This document shows positions 27,174 to 36,531 of a stretch of DNA of 64,000 bases, piece after piece (the first letter of the stretch is position 1; every line of letters starts with the position of its first letter). Source of the DNA: Mesorhizobium comanense (lineage in GTDB: Bacteria; Pseudomonadota; Alphaproteobacteria; Rhizobiales; Rhizobiaceae); assembly GCF_005503535.1 (NCBI RefSeq), contig NZ_SCNN01000001.1, positions 744,001-808,000 of the forward strand, given 5' to 3'. The notes beneath the pieces are model-generated. The model was given only the letters and a program-made list of their open reading frames with translations. It had not been told where the DNA came from and made no database searches. Made by a program: the position numbers and the translations under genes.

Positions 27174-29201
27174 ATGACTGCAACCGCGCCCATCCGCTGG
27201 GGCATTCTCGGGCCTGGCGGCATTGCCAAGGCCTTTGCCGGCGGCGTCGCCGGCTCGCGCACTGGAAAGCTGACCGCCATCGGCGCGCGCAATCCCGGCA
27301 AGCCGGGCCTGGCGGAAAGCTTTCCCGGCGCCCGCATCGTCGATGGCTACGAAGCCCTGCTTGCGGATCCGGACGTCGACGCGGTCTACATCGCGGTGCC
27401 GCATCCCGGCCATGCTCAGTGGGCGATCAGGGCCGCCGAAGCCGGCAAGCATGTGCTGTGCGAGAAGCCGCTTGCGCTGACCGCGTTCGAGGCCGACGCC
27501 ATGATGCACGCCGCCCGCAAGGCCGGTACGTTTCTCGGCGAAGCCTTCATGTACCGGCTACACCCGCAGACGCTGCGGCTGGTCGAACTGATCAGGTCCG
27601 GCATCATCGGCGAGATCAGGATGATCAAATCGAGCTTCGGCTTCGCCATGCCGGACTTTATGCCGGAACATAGGCTCTATGCCAACGATTCCGCCGGTGG
27701 CGGCATTCTGGATGTCGGCGGCTATACCGTCTCCATGGTGCGGCTGATCGCTGGGGTGGCCGCGGGCCTCCCCTTTGCCGAGCCCGACAAGGTGGTGGGC
27801 ACCGCCCATCTTGGCCAGTCCGGCGTCGACGAATGGGCCTCGGCGCTGCTGCATTTTCCCGGCGGCATCGTTGGCGAGGTGTCCTGCAGCATCTCGCTCA
27901 ACCAGGACAATGTGCTGCGCATCTTCGGCACCAGGGGCCGCATCGAAGTTCCCGATTTCTGGTTTGCCGGCGGCGACCGCGACGTCGGCCTCGGCCGCAT
28001 CGATGTGATCGCAGCGGACGGCGCGCGCGAAACCATAAGCGTCAACGAGACGCGCCATGTCTATTCCTTCGAGGTCGATGCCGCCGGCGAGGCCATCTTT
28101 GGCGGCCGCCAGGAATTCGCCTGGCCGGGCATGTCCTGGGCCGACAGTCTCGGCACCTTGCGTGTCCTCGACAGATGGCGTGCCGCGGCAGGACTGGAAT
28201 ACGGGATCGAGAAGGCCTCGCTGCGAACCAGCACTATCTCCGGCCGGCCGCTGCGCGCGGGCGGCACGGCGATCGGAAAGCGGGCCATTCCAGGCCTGGC
28301 GAAACCGGCGTCCGTGGTGGCTCTGGGCTTCGAGGATTTCCGTACCTTCTCCTCGGGTTCGATCCTGCTCGACGCCTTCTTCGAGGCGGGCGGCAATCTC
28401 TTCGACACCGGTTATGTCTATGGCGGCGGCTATACCGAGACGCTGCTTGGCCAGTGGCTGAGGAACCGTGGCGTGCGCGAGCAATCGGTGATCATCGCCA
28501 AGGGCGCGCATTCGCCGCTCTGCTATCCCGACGTGATCGGCAAGCAGCTTGCGCAGTCGCTCGATCGCCTGCAGACCGATCATGTCGATGTCTACTTCAT
28601 GCATCGCGACAATCCGGACGTGCCGGTCGGCGAGTTCGTCGACGCCATGGATCGCGAGGCCAAGGCGGGCCGCATCCGTGGGCCGTTCGGCGGTTCGAAC
28701 TGGACGATGCGGCGCATGGACGAGGCGATTGCCTATGCCGAGCGCACCGGCGCGCAGAAGCCGGGCGCGCTCTCCAACAACTTCTCGCTGGCCGAGATGT
28801 TGGAGCCGATCTGGGCCGGCTGCGTGGCCGCCTCCAGTGACGAGTGGAAGGCCTGGCTGACCTCCAGGCAGATGCCGAATTTCGCCTGGTCGAGCCAGGG
28901 GCGTGGCTTCTTCACCGATCGTGCCGGGCGCGACAGGCGCGACAATGAGGAATTGGTGCGGGTCTGGTACTCCGAGCGCAATTTCGGCCGCCGCGACCGC
29001 GCCATCGAGCTCGCTGCCCGTCTGGGCAAGAGCCCGATCCATATCGCTCTGGCCTACGTGCTCAACCAGCCCTTCCCGTCGGTTCCCCTGATCGGTCCGC
29101 GCACGCTTGGCGAACTCGACGACAGCCTGCTGGCCTTGAAGATATCGCTGTCGCCGGCCGAGCTGGCGTGGCTGGACGGCGGCAGCCTGCGCGCGGCATA
29201 G
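27174..29201 (+). CDS. Fusion of Gfo/Idh/MocA oxidoreductase and aldo/keto reductase
   Basis: 675 residues. Residues about 5-330 are a Gfo/Idh/MocA enzyme: NAD(P) motif WGILGPGGIAKAF, then the family EKPL block (CEKPLALTAFEAD, with catalytic Lys) near 95-107 and ILDVGGYTVSM near 176-186. Residues about 350-670 are an aldo/keto reductase in which the whole tetrad is visible: Asp and Tyr in FDTGYVYGGGYTE, Lys in IIAKGAH and His in YFMHRDNPD. The ATG at 27174 is favoured over one at 27168, which is too close to AAGGAG. It sits between the ATPase and melA. The substrate is unknown; an oxidised or epimerised galactoside is a guess. Confidence 0.85.
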   Translation: MTATAPIRWGILGPGGIAKAFAGGVAGSRTGKLTAIGARNPGKPGLAESFPGARIVDGYEALLADPDVDAVYIAVPHPGHAQWAIRAAEAGKHVLCEKPLALTAFEADAMMHAARKAGTFLGEAFMYRLHPQTLRLVELIRSGIIGEIRMIKSSFGFAMPDFMPEHRLYANDSAGGGILDVGGYTVSMVRLIAGVAAGLPFAEPDKVVGTAHLGQSGVDEWASALLHFPGGIVGEVSCSISLNQDNVLRIFGTRGRIEVPDFWFAGGDRDVGLGRIDVIAADGARETISVNETRHVYSFEVDAAGEAIFGGRQEFAWPGMSWADSLGTLRVLDRWRAAAGLEYGIEKASLRTSTISGRPLRAGGTAIGKRAIPGLAKPASVVALGFEDFRTFSSGSILLDAFFEAGGNLFDTGYVYGGGYTETLLGQWLRNRGVREQSVIIAKGAHSPLCYPDVIGKQLAQSLDRLQTDHVDVYFMHRDNPDVPVGEFVDAMDREAKAGRIRGPFGGSNWTMRRMDEAIAYAERTGAQKPGALSNNFSLAEMLEPIWAGCVAASSDEWKAWLTSRQMPNFAWSSQGRGFFTDRAGRDRRDNEELVRVWYSERNFGRRDRAIELAARLGKSPIHIALAYVLNQPFPSVPLIGPRTLGELDDSLLALKISLSPAELAWLDGGSLRAA

Positions 29202-29242
29202 TCGAAGCCGCATCAAGCCCTGAACATATGCCGGAGATTGGC

Positions 29243-30613
29243 GTGGCAAGACATCCCAGGATCACGTTCATCGGCGCCGGCTCGACGGTGTTCATGAAGA
29301 ACATCGTCGGCGACGTGCTGCAACGGCCGGCGCTGTCCGGCGCGACCATCGCGCTGATGGACATCAACCCGCAGCGGCTGGAAGAGAGCGCGGTCGTCGT
29401 CAGCAAGCTGATCGCCACGCTGGGCGTCAAGGCCAAGGCCGAGACCTTCTCGGATCAGCGCAAGGCCTTGGAAGGTGCCGACTTCGTCGTCGTCGCCTTC
29501 CAGATCGGCGGCTACGAGCCCTGCACCGTCACCGATTTCGAGGTGCCGAAGAAATACGGCCTGCGCCAGACGATCGCCGACACGCTCGGCGTCGGCGGCA
29601 TCATGCGTGGCTTGAGGACCGTTCCGCATCTGTGGAAGATCTGCGAGGACATGCTCGCCGTCTGTCCGCGGGCGATCATGCTGCAATATGTCAACCCGAT
29701 GGCGATCAACACCTGGGCGATATCGGAGAAGTTTCCCGACATCAGGCAGGTCGGCCTCTGTCATTCGGTCCAAGGCACGGCCATGGAACTCGCGCACGAT
29801 CTCGACCTTCCCTATGACGAGATCCGCTACCGCTCGGCCGGCATCAACCACATGGCCTTCTATCTCAGCTTCGAGCACCGCCAGCCGGACGGTTCCTACC
29901 GCGACCTCTATCCCGATCTCGTGCGCGCCTATCGCGAGGGCCGTGCGCCCAAGCCGGGCTGGAATCCGCGCTGCCCCAACAAGGTTCGCTACGAAATGCT
30001 GACCCGGCTCGGCTATTTCGTCACCGAAAGCTCGGAGCATTTCGCCGAATACACCCCTTATTTCATCAAGGGCGGCCGCCCGGACCTGATCGAGAAATAC
30101 GGCATCCCGCTCGATGAATACCCCAAGCGCTGCATCGAGCAGATCGAGCACTGGAAGGGGCAGGCGCAAGCCTACCGGTCGGCGAATCGCATCGAAGTCG
30201 AACAGTCCAGCGAATATGCTTCTTCGATCATGAACTCGGTGTGGACCGGCGAACCCTCGGTGATCTACGGCAATGTTCGCAACAATGGCTGCATCACCTC
30301 GCTGCCCAGGGAGTGCGCGGCTGAAGTGCCATGCCTGGTCGACGCTTCCGGCATCCAGCCGACTTACATCGGTGACCTGCCGCCGCAACTGACAGCCCTG
30401 ATGCGCACCAACATCAATGTGCAGGAACTGACCGTGCGCGCGCTGATGAGCGAGAACCGCGAGCACATCTATCATGCGGCGATGATGGATCCGCATACAG
30501 CCGCCGAGCTCGATCTCGACCAGATCTGGTCGCTCGTCGACGACCTTCTGGCCGCTCATGGCGACTGGCTGCCGGCCTGGGCGCGCGGGCGGCGCGAGAC
30601 TGAAGCTGCCTGA
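29243..30613 (+). CDS. melA: Alpha-galactosidase, glycoside hydrolase family 4
   Basis: Cytoplasmic NAD- and Mn-dependent hydrolase of melibiose and related alpha-galactosides, acting through oxidation at C3 of the sugar. The 456-residue protein is very similar to E. coli MelA along its length: ITFIGAGSTVFMKNI, VVAFQIGGYEPCTV, QTIADTLGVGGIMR, LCHSVQGTA (metal Cys), GINHMAFYL (metal His), TESSEHFAEYTP, GEPSVIYGNVRNNG and AMMDPHTAAELDLD are all present. I favour the GTG at 29243, which has GCCGGAGAT before it; an ATG at 29228 is the alternative. It is the last gene of the operon and almost touches yacG on the other strand. Confidence 0.93.
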   Translation: MARHPRITFIGAGSTVFMKNIVGDVLQRPALSGATIALMDINPQRLEESAVVVSKLIATLGVKAKAETFSDQRKALEGADFVVVAFQIGGYEPCTVTDFEVPKKYGLRQTIADTLGVGGIMRGLRTVPHLWKICEDMLAVCPRAIMLQYVNPMAINTWAISEKFPDIRQVGLCHSVQGTAMELAHDLDLPYDEIRYRSAGINHMAFYLSFEHRQPDGSYRDLYPDLVRAYREGRAPKPGWNPRCPNKVRYEMLTRLGYFVTESSEHFAEYTPYFIKGGRPDLIEKYGIPLDEYPKRCIEQIEHWKGQAQAYRSANRIEVEQSSEYASSIMNSVWTGEPSVIYGNVRNNGCITSLPRECAAEVPCLVDASGIQPTYIGDLPPQLTALMRTNINVQELTVRALMSENREHIYHAAMMDPHTAAELDLDQIWSLVDDLLAAHGDWLPAWARGRRETEAA

Positions 30614-30628
30614 GCGTGAGCCCGGTGT

Positions 30629-30826
30629 CTATTGCGGCTCGTCGGCGTCGGGCTCGTCCTCGTCGTCGCGGGCCGCGATCACATAGGCGCCGCTCAGCCA
30701 ACGGTTGAGGTCGATGTCCTTGCAGCGCTTCGAGCAGAACGGATAGGTCTCGCGCGCCGACGGCTTGCCGCATTCAGGGCAGGGGCGCTTGGGTCGCAGC
30801 GGCGTCACCTTGTCGTCCAGGCTCAT
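30629..30826 (-). CDS. yacG: DNA gyrase inhibitor / zinc-binding protein YacG
   Basis: A 65-residue zinc protein of the YacG family, known in E. coli to bind GyrB and block DNA binding by gyrase. The four zinc ligands are visible as CPECGKPS (CxxC, residues 16-19) and [15 protein letters not shown] (CxxxC, residues about 31-35). The C-terminal tail is acidic ([11 protein letters not shown]). It overlaps the maf stop codon by 4 bp. The infA-maf-yacG order is standard in Rhizobiales. Confidence 0.93.
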   Translation of the reverse strand: MSLDDKVTPLRPKRPCPECGKPSARETYPFCSKRCKDIDLNRWLSGAYVIAARDDEDEPDADEPQ

Positions 30827-31449
30827 GGCCGCGGGGACAGCCAGTTCTGGTGGATCTTGAAGCCTTCACCGGAAAGCAGAGCCACCGTCTCGTAGAGCGG
30901 CAGGCCGACGACATTGGTGTAGGAGCCGACGAGCTTCACGACGAAGGAGCCGGCGAGGCCCTGGACGGCGTAGCCGCCGGCCTTGCCGCGCCACTCGCCG
31001 GCCGCGACATAGGCGTCGATCTCCTCGCGCGGCAAACGTTTGAAGCGCACCCGCGTCTCGACCAGCCGCTGGCGCAGCTTGCCGCCCGGCGTGATCAGGC
31101 AGATGCCGGAATAGACCCGGTGCGAACGGCCCGACAGCAGGCCGAGGCAATTGGCGGCGTCGTCGAGCGTCTCGGCCTTGGGCAGTATGCGCCGCCCGAC
31201 CGCGACCACCGTGTCGGCGGCCAGCAGGAAGCTCGGTGCATAGTCGGCCTCGGTCTTGAGCGACGCGAACGCCTTCTCGGCCTTTTCCTTCGACAGCCGC
31301 TTGGCCAGCGAGCGCGGATGCTCGGCGCGCAGCGGCGTTTCGTCGATATCGGCTGGCAGGATGCGGTCCGGCTCGATACCGGCCTGCTGCAGGAGTTCGA
31401 TGCGGCGCGGCGAGCCCGAGGCAAGCACCAGCTTTTGCAGAATGCTCAT
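30823..31449 (-). CDS. maf: Maf-family nucleotide pyrophosphatase
   Basis: House-cleaning enzyme that hydrolyses non-canonical or modified nucleoside triphosphates. The 208-residue protein has the Maf signature [16 protein letters not shown] at residues 8-23, DIDETPL near 35, the [16 protein letters not shown] block near 78-93 and the C-terminal [11 protein letters not shown]. It sits 23 bp after infA, so infA, maf and yacG are probably cotranscribed. Confidence 0.93.
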   Translation of the reverse strand: MSILQKLVLASGSPRRIELLQQAGIEPDRILPADIDETPLRAEHPRSLAKRLSKEKAEKAFASLKTEADYAPSFLLAADTVVAVGRRILPKAETLDDAANCLGLLSGRSHRVYSGICLITPGGKLRQRLVETRVRFKRLPREEIDAYVAAGEWRGKAGGYAVQGLAGSFVVKLVGSYTNVVGLPLYETVALLSGEGFKIHQNWLSPRP

Positions 31450-31472
31450 CGCGAACCAGTCACGCCCTGATC

Positions 31473-31691
31473 TTACTTGAAGCGGTAGGTGATGCGGCCC
31501 TTGGTCAGGTCGTATGGCGTCATCTCGACCAGAACCTTGTCACCGGTCAGCACGCGGATGCGGTTCTTGCGCATGCGGCCGGCCGTGTGGGCGATGATCT
31601 CGTGTTCGTTTTCGAGCTTTACCCTGAACATCGCGTTGGGCAACAATTCCGTGACGATACCCGGAAACTCGAGGACTTCTTCCTTCGGCAT
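31473..31691 (-). CDS. infA: Translation initiation factor IF-1
   Basis: Essential 72-residue OB-fold factor that occupies the A site of the 30S subunit. It begins [19 protein letters not shown] and contains the conserved [20 protein letters not shown] stretch and the terminal [12 protein letters not shown]. Length and sequence match alphaproteobacterial IF-1. It leads infA-maf-yacG; a short palindromic repeat lies 36 bp upstream. Confidence 0.97.
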   Translation of the reverse strand: MPKEEVLEFPGIVTELLPNAMFRVKLENEHEIIAHTAGRMRKNRIRVLTGDKVLVEMTPYDLTKGRITYRFK

Positions 31692-31726
31692 TCTATACCT
31701 TTGCTTGGATGGCGGTTCCGGCGCCT

Positions 31727-31777
31727 AGAGCGTGATGCCGAAAAGTTTGAAACGGCTTTCGGACGACATCATGCTCT
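31727..31777. repeat. Short palindromic repeat (family D, copy 2) upstream of infA
   Basis: Outer arms AGAGCGTGATG (31727-31737) and CATCATGCTCT (31767-31777) pair except for one base; inner arms CCGAAA (31738-31743) and TTTCGG (31757-31762) pair perfectly. Same design as the element at 20838-20885. It lies in the leader or promoter region of infA. Confidence 0.7.
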
Positions 31778-31891
31778 ACTTCTTTGACCTGGAGGCGGAT
31801 TCGGATTTCAGGTCGAACAGGCCTGAAATCATCCGACTCCAGCCGGAATTTCGGCGGAACCTATATGATAATCGTCCCTTTGTGAACACGC

Positions 31892-32353
31892 TTAATCCGT
31901 TGCTTTTTCCGCTTCTGGAAGCAAAAAACGTCGGTTTATGCGCAACTTCAGCCGCTCGCGCACGTCACGGTATGCCGCCATGATCTGTTCGCGCGTTCCG
32001 CCGGCGTCCGTTGGATCCGGTGTCGGCCAGTATTCGACCTCGACGGCAAGCGAGCGGGTGAGCTCGAGCGCGGCATGATGCGCCTCTGGAGCGAGCGTCA
32101 CGATCAGGTCGAAATAGTCGTCCTCGAGCTCGTCCAGCGTCCTTGGATGCCGCTCGCCGAGCGAAAGGCCTTCCTCGGCGAGCGCGGCATCGACGAACGG
32201 ATCGCGCTCGCCGGCACGCACGCCGGCCGAGGCGACGAAGATGGTTGCGGGCAGCATCCGGCGCGTCAGCTGCTCTGCCATCGGCGAGCGCACGGCATTC
32301 ATGCCGCACAGGAACAGGATCGAGCGGGGCAGGGCGCCGGATACCAGGATCAG
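31892..32353 (-). CDS. Low-molecular-weight protein tyrosine phosphatase-like protein with non-standard start
   Basis: Belongs to the LMW phosphatase / arsenate reductase fold. The phosphate loop is [17 protein letters not shown] (C-X5-R-S), the usual first strand of the family, and the general-acid region is near [16 protein letters not shown]. The first in-frame ATG (32300-32302) is inside this loop, after the Cys, so starting there would remove the nucleophile. Upstream to the frame stop at 32456 there is no ATG, GTG or TTG. I place the start at CTG (32353-32351), which overlaps the UPF0262 stop (CTGA) and gives 153 residues. It belongs to the conserved hisD-infA block. Confidence 0.7.
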   Translation of the reverse strand: MILVSGALPRSILFLCGMNAVRSPMAEQLTRRMLPATIFVASAGVRAGERDPFVDAALAEEGLSLGERHPRTLDELEDDYFDLIVTLAPEAHHAALELTRSLAVEVEYWPTPDPTDAGGTREQIMAAYRDVRERLKLRINRRFLLPEAEKATD

Positions 32354-32835
32354 CCCCGCCAGTGCAGCACGCAGACCAGCGTGAACAGCCGGCGCGCCGT
32401 ATCGAAGTCGATGTCGATCTTGCCGGATAGCCGGTCCATCAGTGTCTGCGAGCCCTCATTGTGCAGGCCGCGCCGTCCCATGTCGATCGCCTCGATATGG
32501 CTTGGCGTCGAGGAGCGGATGGCGTCGTAATAGCTTTCGCAGATCATGTAGTAATCCTTGACGATGCGCCTGAGCGGCGTCAGCGACAGGATGTGGGTGA
32601 CGACGGCGCTGCCGTCCTCGCGGGCGACGGCAAAGACCAGGCGCTGCTCGGCCAGCGACAGTTTCAGCCGGTAGGGGCCGCTGCCGCTGTCGTTGACGGG
32701 CAGGAAGCTGTTCTCCTCGATCAGGTCGAAGATCGCCACCGCGCGCTCATGCTCGACATCCGGGGTCGAACGGCCGATCGATTCATCGAGTTCGACATCG
32801 ATCAGTTTTGCGCGGGTTTGATCGGAGCCCGTCAT
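32350..32835 (-). CDS. UPF0262 family protein
   Basis: 161-residue protein of uncharacterised family UPF0262, found almost only in alphaproteobacteria between hisD and the phosphatase-like gene. It is soluble, with recognisable blocks [20 protein letters not shown] near residues 11-30, [19 protein letters not shown] near 43-61 and [19 protein letters not shown] near 90-108. Its function is unknown. Its stop codon overlaps the presumed start of the next gene. Confidence 0.9.
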   Translation of the reverse strand: MTGSDQTRAKLIDVELDESIGRSTPDVEHERAVAIFDLIEENSFLPVNDSGSGPYRLKLSLAEQRLVFAVAREDGSAVVTHILSLTPLRRIVKDYYMICESYYDAIRSSTPSHIEAIDMGRRGLHNEGSQTLMDRLSGKIDIDFDTARRLFTLVCVLHWRG

Positions 32836-32841
32836 ATCAGC

Positions 32842-34134
32842 CTACATGTTCAGCCGTATGGCGACGGAGCGGCCATGTGCGTCGAGCCCTTCCGCCTGGG
32901 CGAGCGCGATCGCGGGCGGCGCCAGCAATCGCAACTGCTCCGGTCCGAGCTTCAGGACTGAGGTGCGCTTGACGAAGTCGAGCACCGACAGGCCGGACGA
33001 GAAGCGCGCCGAGCGGGCTGTCGGCAGCACATGGTTGGAACCGCCGACATAGTCGCCGATGGCTTCGGGCGTATGGCGGCCGAGAAAGACGGCACCGGCA
33101 TTGCGCATCCGCGACAGGAAACCTTCGGCATCGTCGATGGCCAGTTCGACATGTTCGGCGGCAATGCGGTCGACCAGCGGCAGCGATGCCTCGATCGCTC
33201 GAACCTCGATCACCGCGCCGAAATCGCGCCAGCTGGCGGCGGCTGTTTCGCCGCGCGGCAAGCTCTCCAACTGGCGCTCCACCGCCTGCTCGACCGCTCT
33301 GCCGAAGGCCGGATCGTCGGTGATCAGGATCGACTGCGCCGACACGTCATGCTCGGCCTGGGCAAGCAGGTCGGCGGCGATCCAGTCCGGATTGTTGTTG
33401 CCGTCGGCGACCACGAGCACTTCCGAGGGGCCGGCGATCATGTCGATGCCGACGGTGCCGAACACCTGGCGCTTCGCCGCCGCGACATAGGCATTGCCTG
33501 GTCCCACGACCTTGGCGACCGGCTTTATCGTCTCGGTGCCATAGGCAAGGGCGGCGATCGCCTGCGCGCCGCCGACGCGGTAAATCTCCGAAACGCCGGC
33601 TATGTCGGCGGCCACCAGCACCAGCGGCGGTATGGCGCCGCCGGTGGCGGGCACGCAAATCGCGATGCGTTCGACACCGGCAACCTTGGCCGGTATGGCA
33701 TTCATCAGCACCGAGCTTGGATAGCTCGCGGTGCCGCCCGGCACATAGAGCCCGACGGCTTCGATCGCCGTCCAGCGCCAGCCAAGTTCGACGCCCGCGG
33801 CATCCGTATAGCGATTGTCCCTGGGAAGCTGCTGCTCATGATAGGCGCGGATGCGGTCGCGCGCGAATTCGAGAGCCTTGATCGTCTGCGGATCGGCGCC
33901 CTCATAGGCGCGGGCGATCTCCTCCTTCGACACCGCGATGCCGATGCTTTTCAGGTCGGCGCGGTCGAACCGGCTGGAATAGTCGATCAGCGCGGCATCG
34001 CCCTCGGCGCGCACCCGCGCGATGATCTCGCGCACCGCGGCCTCGACATCGGCGGATACTTCCCGCTTGGTCGTGAGGAAGGCTGCGAAACGCTGCTCGA
34101 AATCGGCGTCGGACTGGCGCAATGTGATGGCCAT
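32842..34134 (-). CDS. hisD: Histidinol dehydrogenase
   Basis: Catalyses the last two steps of histidine synthesis, histidinol to histidine, with NAD and zinc. The 430-residue length is standard. Family blocks: VGLYVPGGTASYPSSVLM near residues 125-142, VVGPGNAYVAAAKRQVFG near 195-212, the signature IDMIAGPSEVLVVADG, zinc-ligand region AQAEHDVSAQSILITD near 250-265, and AAEHVELA near 320. The ATG at 34132-34134 begins MAITLRQ; longer readings upstream cross into the DUF2948 gene. It is separated by 5 bp from that gene. Confidence 0.95.
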   Translation of the reverse strand: MAITLRQSDADFEQRFAAFLTTKREVSADVEAAVREIIARVRAEGDAALIDYSSRFDRADLKSIGIAVSKEEIARAYEGADPQTIKALEFARDRIRAYHEQQLPRDNRYTDAAGVELGWRWTAIEAVGLYVPGGTASYPSSVLMNAIPAKVAGVERIAICVPATGGAIPPLVLVAADIAGVSEIYRVGGAQAIAALAYGTETIKPVAKVVGPGNAYVAAAKRQVFGTVGIDMIAGPSEVLVVADGNNNPDWIAADLLAQAEHDVSAQSILITDDPAFGRAVEQAVERQLESLPRGETAAASWRDFGAVIEVRAIEASLPLVDRIAAEHVELAIDDAEGFLSRMRNAGAVFLGRHTPEAIGDYVGGSNHVLPTARSARFSSGLSVLDFVKRTSVLKLGPEQLRLLAPPAIALAQAEGLDAHGRSVAIRLNM

Positions 34135-34139
34135 GGGGC

Positions 34140-34571
34140 TCAGGCCCTGTGGACCGGGCGCGACGTGGCTTCCCACGCGCCGCCAATATCGGCAAGCCGG
34201 GCTTCGACGCACTCGACGTCGAGCATGATCGTGCCGCCCCCCGAAAAGATCAATTCGATGATGCCGGCGGGCTTGCTGATCTCGATGAAGCTGACGGCCA
34301 GCAGGGAGAGCACTTCGGCCGGCTTGTCGCGGGCGATGCCGTTGGTCTTGGCGCCGAGCACCCGGTCGAAGTGCAGCACGGCCTGCCGCCGCTCATTGTG
34401 CTGGCGAAACAGGCCGGATTTGGCCTCCCAGACGAAACGGTTCATGGTCAGCACGAAACGCTTGGCCGCGGGCAGGTATTCGAGGTCGCTGACTTTCAGG
34501 ACGGCATCCTGAACATGGGCCGAAACGATGCTCAGATCCTGGTCGTCGAGCGCGATAAGCTTGAGGGCCAT
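34140..34571 (-). CDS. DUF2948 family protein
   Basis: 143-residue protein of unknown function, conserved in alphaproteobacteria immediately upstream of hisD. It starts MALKLIALDDQDLSIVSAHVQDAV and includes KRFVLTMNRFVWEA near residues 37-50 and IMLDVECVEARLADIG near 115-130. It has no signal peptide, membrane segment or catalytic motif that I recognise. Its steady position between murA and hisD suggests cotranscription but not a function. Confidence 0.88.
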   Translation of the reverse strand: MALKLIALDDQDLSIVSAHVQDAVLKVSDLEYLPAAKRFVLTMNRFVWEAKSGLFRQHNERRQAVLHFDRVLGAKTNGIARDKPAEVLSLLAVSFIEISKPAGIIELIFSGGGTIMLDVECVEARLADIGGAWEATSRPVHRA

Positions 34572-34647
34572 GCGGAATTCGTACCTAAGATTGGTTTCAG
34601 CCTTCTGTTAGGCGGTCTTGGCGATCCGTGCAACCGTTGGCGAAGCT

Positions 34648-34680
34648 GCTGATCTCCCCCCGCAAAGGGGGGTGATCAGC
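34648..34680. repeat. Strong hairpin between murA and the DUF2948 gene
   Basis: GCTGATCTCCCCCC (34648-34661) and GGGGGGTGATCAGC (34667-34680) form a 14-bp stem with one T-T mismatch and a 5-nt loop GCAAA. There is no T-run on either side, so it is not a textbook terminator. Its core resembles the family C repeat after rhaI. Confidence 0.65.
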
Positions 34681-34697
34681 CGTCACCGCTGAAGCGC

Positions 34698-35990
34698 CTA
34701 AGCCGAAATCCGCTCGATCACCGCGCCGCAATTGGACAGCTTTTCCTCCAGCCGCTCGAAGCCGCGGTCGAGATGGTAGACGCGGTTGACGGTGGTCTCG
34801 CCTTCGGCCGCGAGGCCGGCGATGACCAGCGAGACCGAGGCGCGCAGGTCGGTGGCCATGACGGGCGCGCCCTTCAGCTTCGCCACGCCGTCGACGATCG
34901 CCGTCTGGCCCGAAAGCGTGATGTGGGCGCCGAGCCGGGCCAGTTCCTGGACGTGCATGAAGCGGTTTTCGAAGATCGTCTCGGTGATGCGCGACTTGCC
35001 CTTGGCCATGGTCATCAGGCCCATGAACTGCGCCTGCAGATCGGTCGGGAACGCCGGGAAGGGGGCCGTCGTCACGTCGACAGGCGAAATGCCGGCGCCG
35101 TTGCGCTTCACCCGGATACCGGAATTGGTCTGCGTGATCTCGGCGCCCGTCTGCGCGATCACGTCCAGCGCGGTCTGCAGCAGTTCGGGACGCGCGCCTT
35201 CCAGCACGACGTCGCCGCCGGTCATCGCCACCGCCATTGCGTAAGTGCCGGTCTCGATGCGGTCGGGAATGACACGCACGCGGGCGCCCGAAAGCGCCTC
35301 GACGCCGTCGATGGTGATGGTGGGCGTTCCGGCGCCCGAAATCCTGGCGCCCATGGCGTTCAGGCATTCGGCGAGGTTGACGATCTCGGGCTCGCAGGCG
35401 GCGTTCTCGAGAACGGTTTCGCCCTTGGCCAGCGAAGCCGCCATCATCAGCACGTGTGTGGCGCCGACCGAGACTTTCGGGAAGACATAGCGGTTGCCGA
35501 CGAGGCGGCCGTTCTTGGTCTTGGCGATGACGTAGCCGGTGTCGACATCGAGATCGGCGCCGAGCGCCTGCAGTCCTTCGAGGAAAAGATCGACCGGGCG
35601 CGTGCCGATGGCGCAGCCGCCGGGCAGCGAGACCTTGGCCTCGCCCATGCGGGCCAGCAGTGGTCCGATCACCCAGAACGAGGCGCGCATCTTCGACACA
35701 AGCTCGTAGGGCGCCGTCGTGTCGACGATGTTGCGGGCGGAAAAATTGATGGTGCGCGAATAGCCCTCATTCTGCTTCTCGCGGCGCCCGTTGACCGAAT
35801 AGTCGACGCCGTGATTGCCGAGAATGCGGATCAGCTGCTCGACATCGGCCAGGTGCGGCACGTTTTCCAGGGTCAGCGTGTCATCGGTCAGCAGCGAGGC
35901 GATCATCAGCGGCAGGGCGGCGTTTTTCGCACCCGAGATCGGAATGCTCCCGGCGAGCTTGTTGCCGCCGACAATTCTGATGCGATCCAT
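34698..35990 (-). CDS. murA: UDP-N-acetylglucosamine 1-carboxyvinyltransferase
   Basis: First committed step of peptidoglycan synthesis: transfers enolpyruvate from PEP to UDP-GlcNAc. 430 residues with the full MurA pattern: [22 protein letters not shown] at the N-terminus (Lys22-type residue, shown by GAKNAALPL), [17 protein letters not shown] near 92-108, catalytic loop [15 protein letters not shown] near 113-127 with the Cys attacked by fosfomycin, and [10 protein letters not shown] near 225. No substitution of the Cys is seen. Confidence 0.96.
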   Translation of the reverse strand: MDRIRIVGGNKLAGSIPISGAKNAALPLMIASLLTDDTLTLENVPHLADVEQLIRILGNHGVDYSVNGRREKQNEGYSRTINFSARNIVDTTAPYELVSKMRASFWVIGPLLARMGEAKVSLPGGCAIGTRPVDLFLEGLQALGADLDVDTGYVIAKTKNGRLVGNRYVFPKVSVGATHVLMMAASLAKGETVLENAACEPEIVNLAECLNAMGARISGAGTPTITIDGVEALSGARVRVIPDRIETGTYAMAVAMTGGDVVLEGARPELLQTALDVIAQTGAEITQTNSGIRVKRNGAGISPVDVTTAPFPAFPTDLQAQFMGLMTMAKGKSRITETIFENRFMHVQELARLGAHITLSGQTAIVDGVAKLKGAPVMATDLRASVSLVIAGLAAEGETTVNRVYHLDRGFERLEEKLSNCGAVIERISA

Positions 35991-36118
35991 GGAAGAACGT
36001 CCCTCTCGGCCGAAAAGGCCGGTTCAATCGTTTGAGTGTCGGCCCGTCTAGACCATTGGGCGATGTGGTTCAAGAAATAGGATTTCGCCCGTCCCGGGCC
36101 AAGAGTGGCCGATTTGAG

Positions 36119-36298
36119 TTAATCTTTCTGCATTTTTTCTGCCACGCCGAGCCCGTCCGCCCGCTGGTCGGCCTCGCCGGTGCGGCGCGAGCGTGACTGC
36201 GCCTTGCGCTTCTGCAGATTGGCGCGCAATTGCTCGGCGAGCCTGTTTTTGCGGTCCGTGCCGCCGTTTTTAGGTGATATCGTCTTGTCGCTCATCAT
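36119..36298 (-). CDS. Small basic hypothetical protein upstream of murA
   Basis: About 59 residues, starting at tandem ATG codons at 36298 and 36295 after GCAGGGGCACG. It is highly charged: KNGGTDRKNRLAEQLRANLQ followed by KRKAQSRSRRTG and an acidic C-terminus. It is probably one long helix, with no known domain. Its location before murA and its codon use fit a real gene of the kind often annotated in Rhizobiales, but evidence is modest. Confidence 0.55.
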   Translation of the reverse strand: MMSDKTISPKNGGTDRKNRLAEQLRANLQKRKAQSRSRRTGEADQRADGLGVAEKMQKD

Positions 36299-36456
36299 CG
36301 TGCCCCTGCCGGCGACCGGCCAAACCGCCATTCAGGCATAGCCAACATTATGGCACCGCCATGTCCTGGAAAGCTATCCGGCAAAGGCTTCCACAGAAGC
36401 GTCGTTCTTGGCCTTGCGCTTGCCGGTTCGATATGGCAGAAGCCCCGCCATCAGCG

Positions 36457-36531
<75 letters not shown>

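Noticed and set aside
34648..34680. The strong hairpin as a Rho-independent terminator of murA
   Set aside because: There is no T-run after the stem on either strand, and its sequence resembles an intergenic repeat, so I list it as a repeat.
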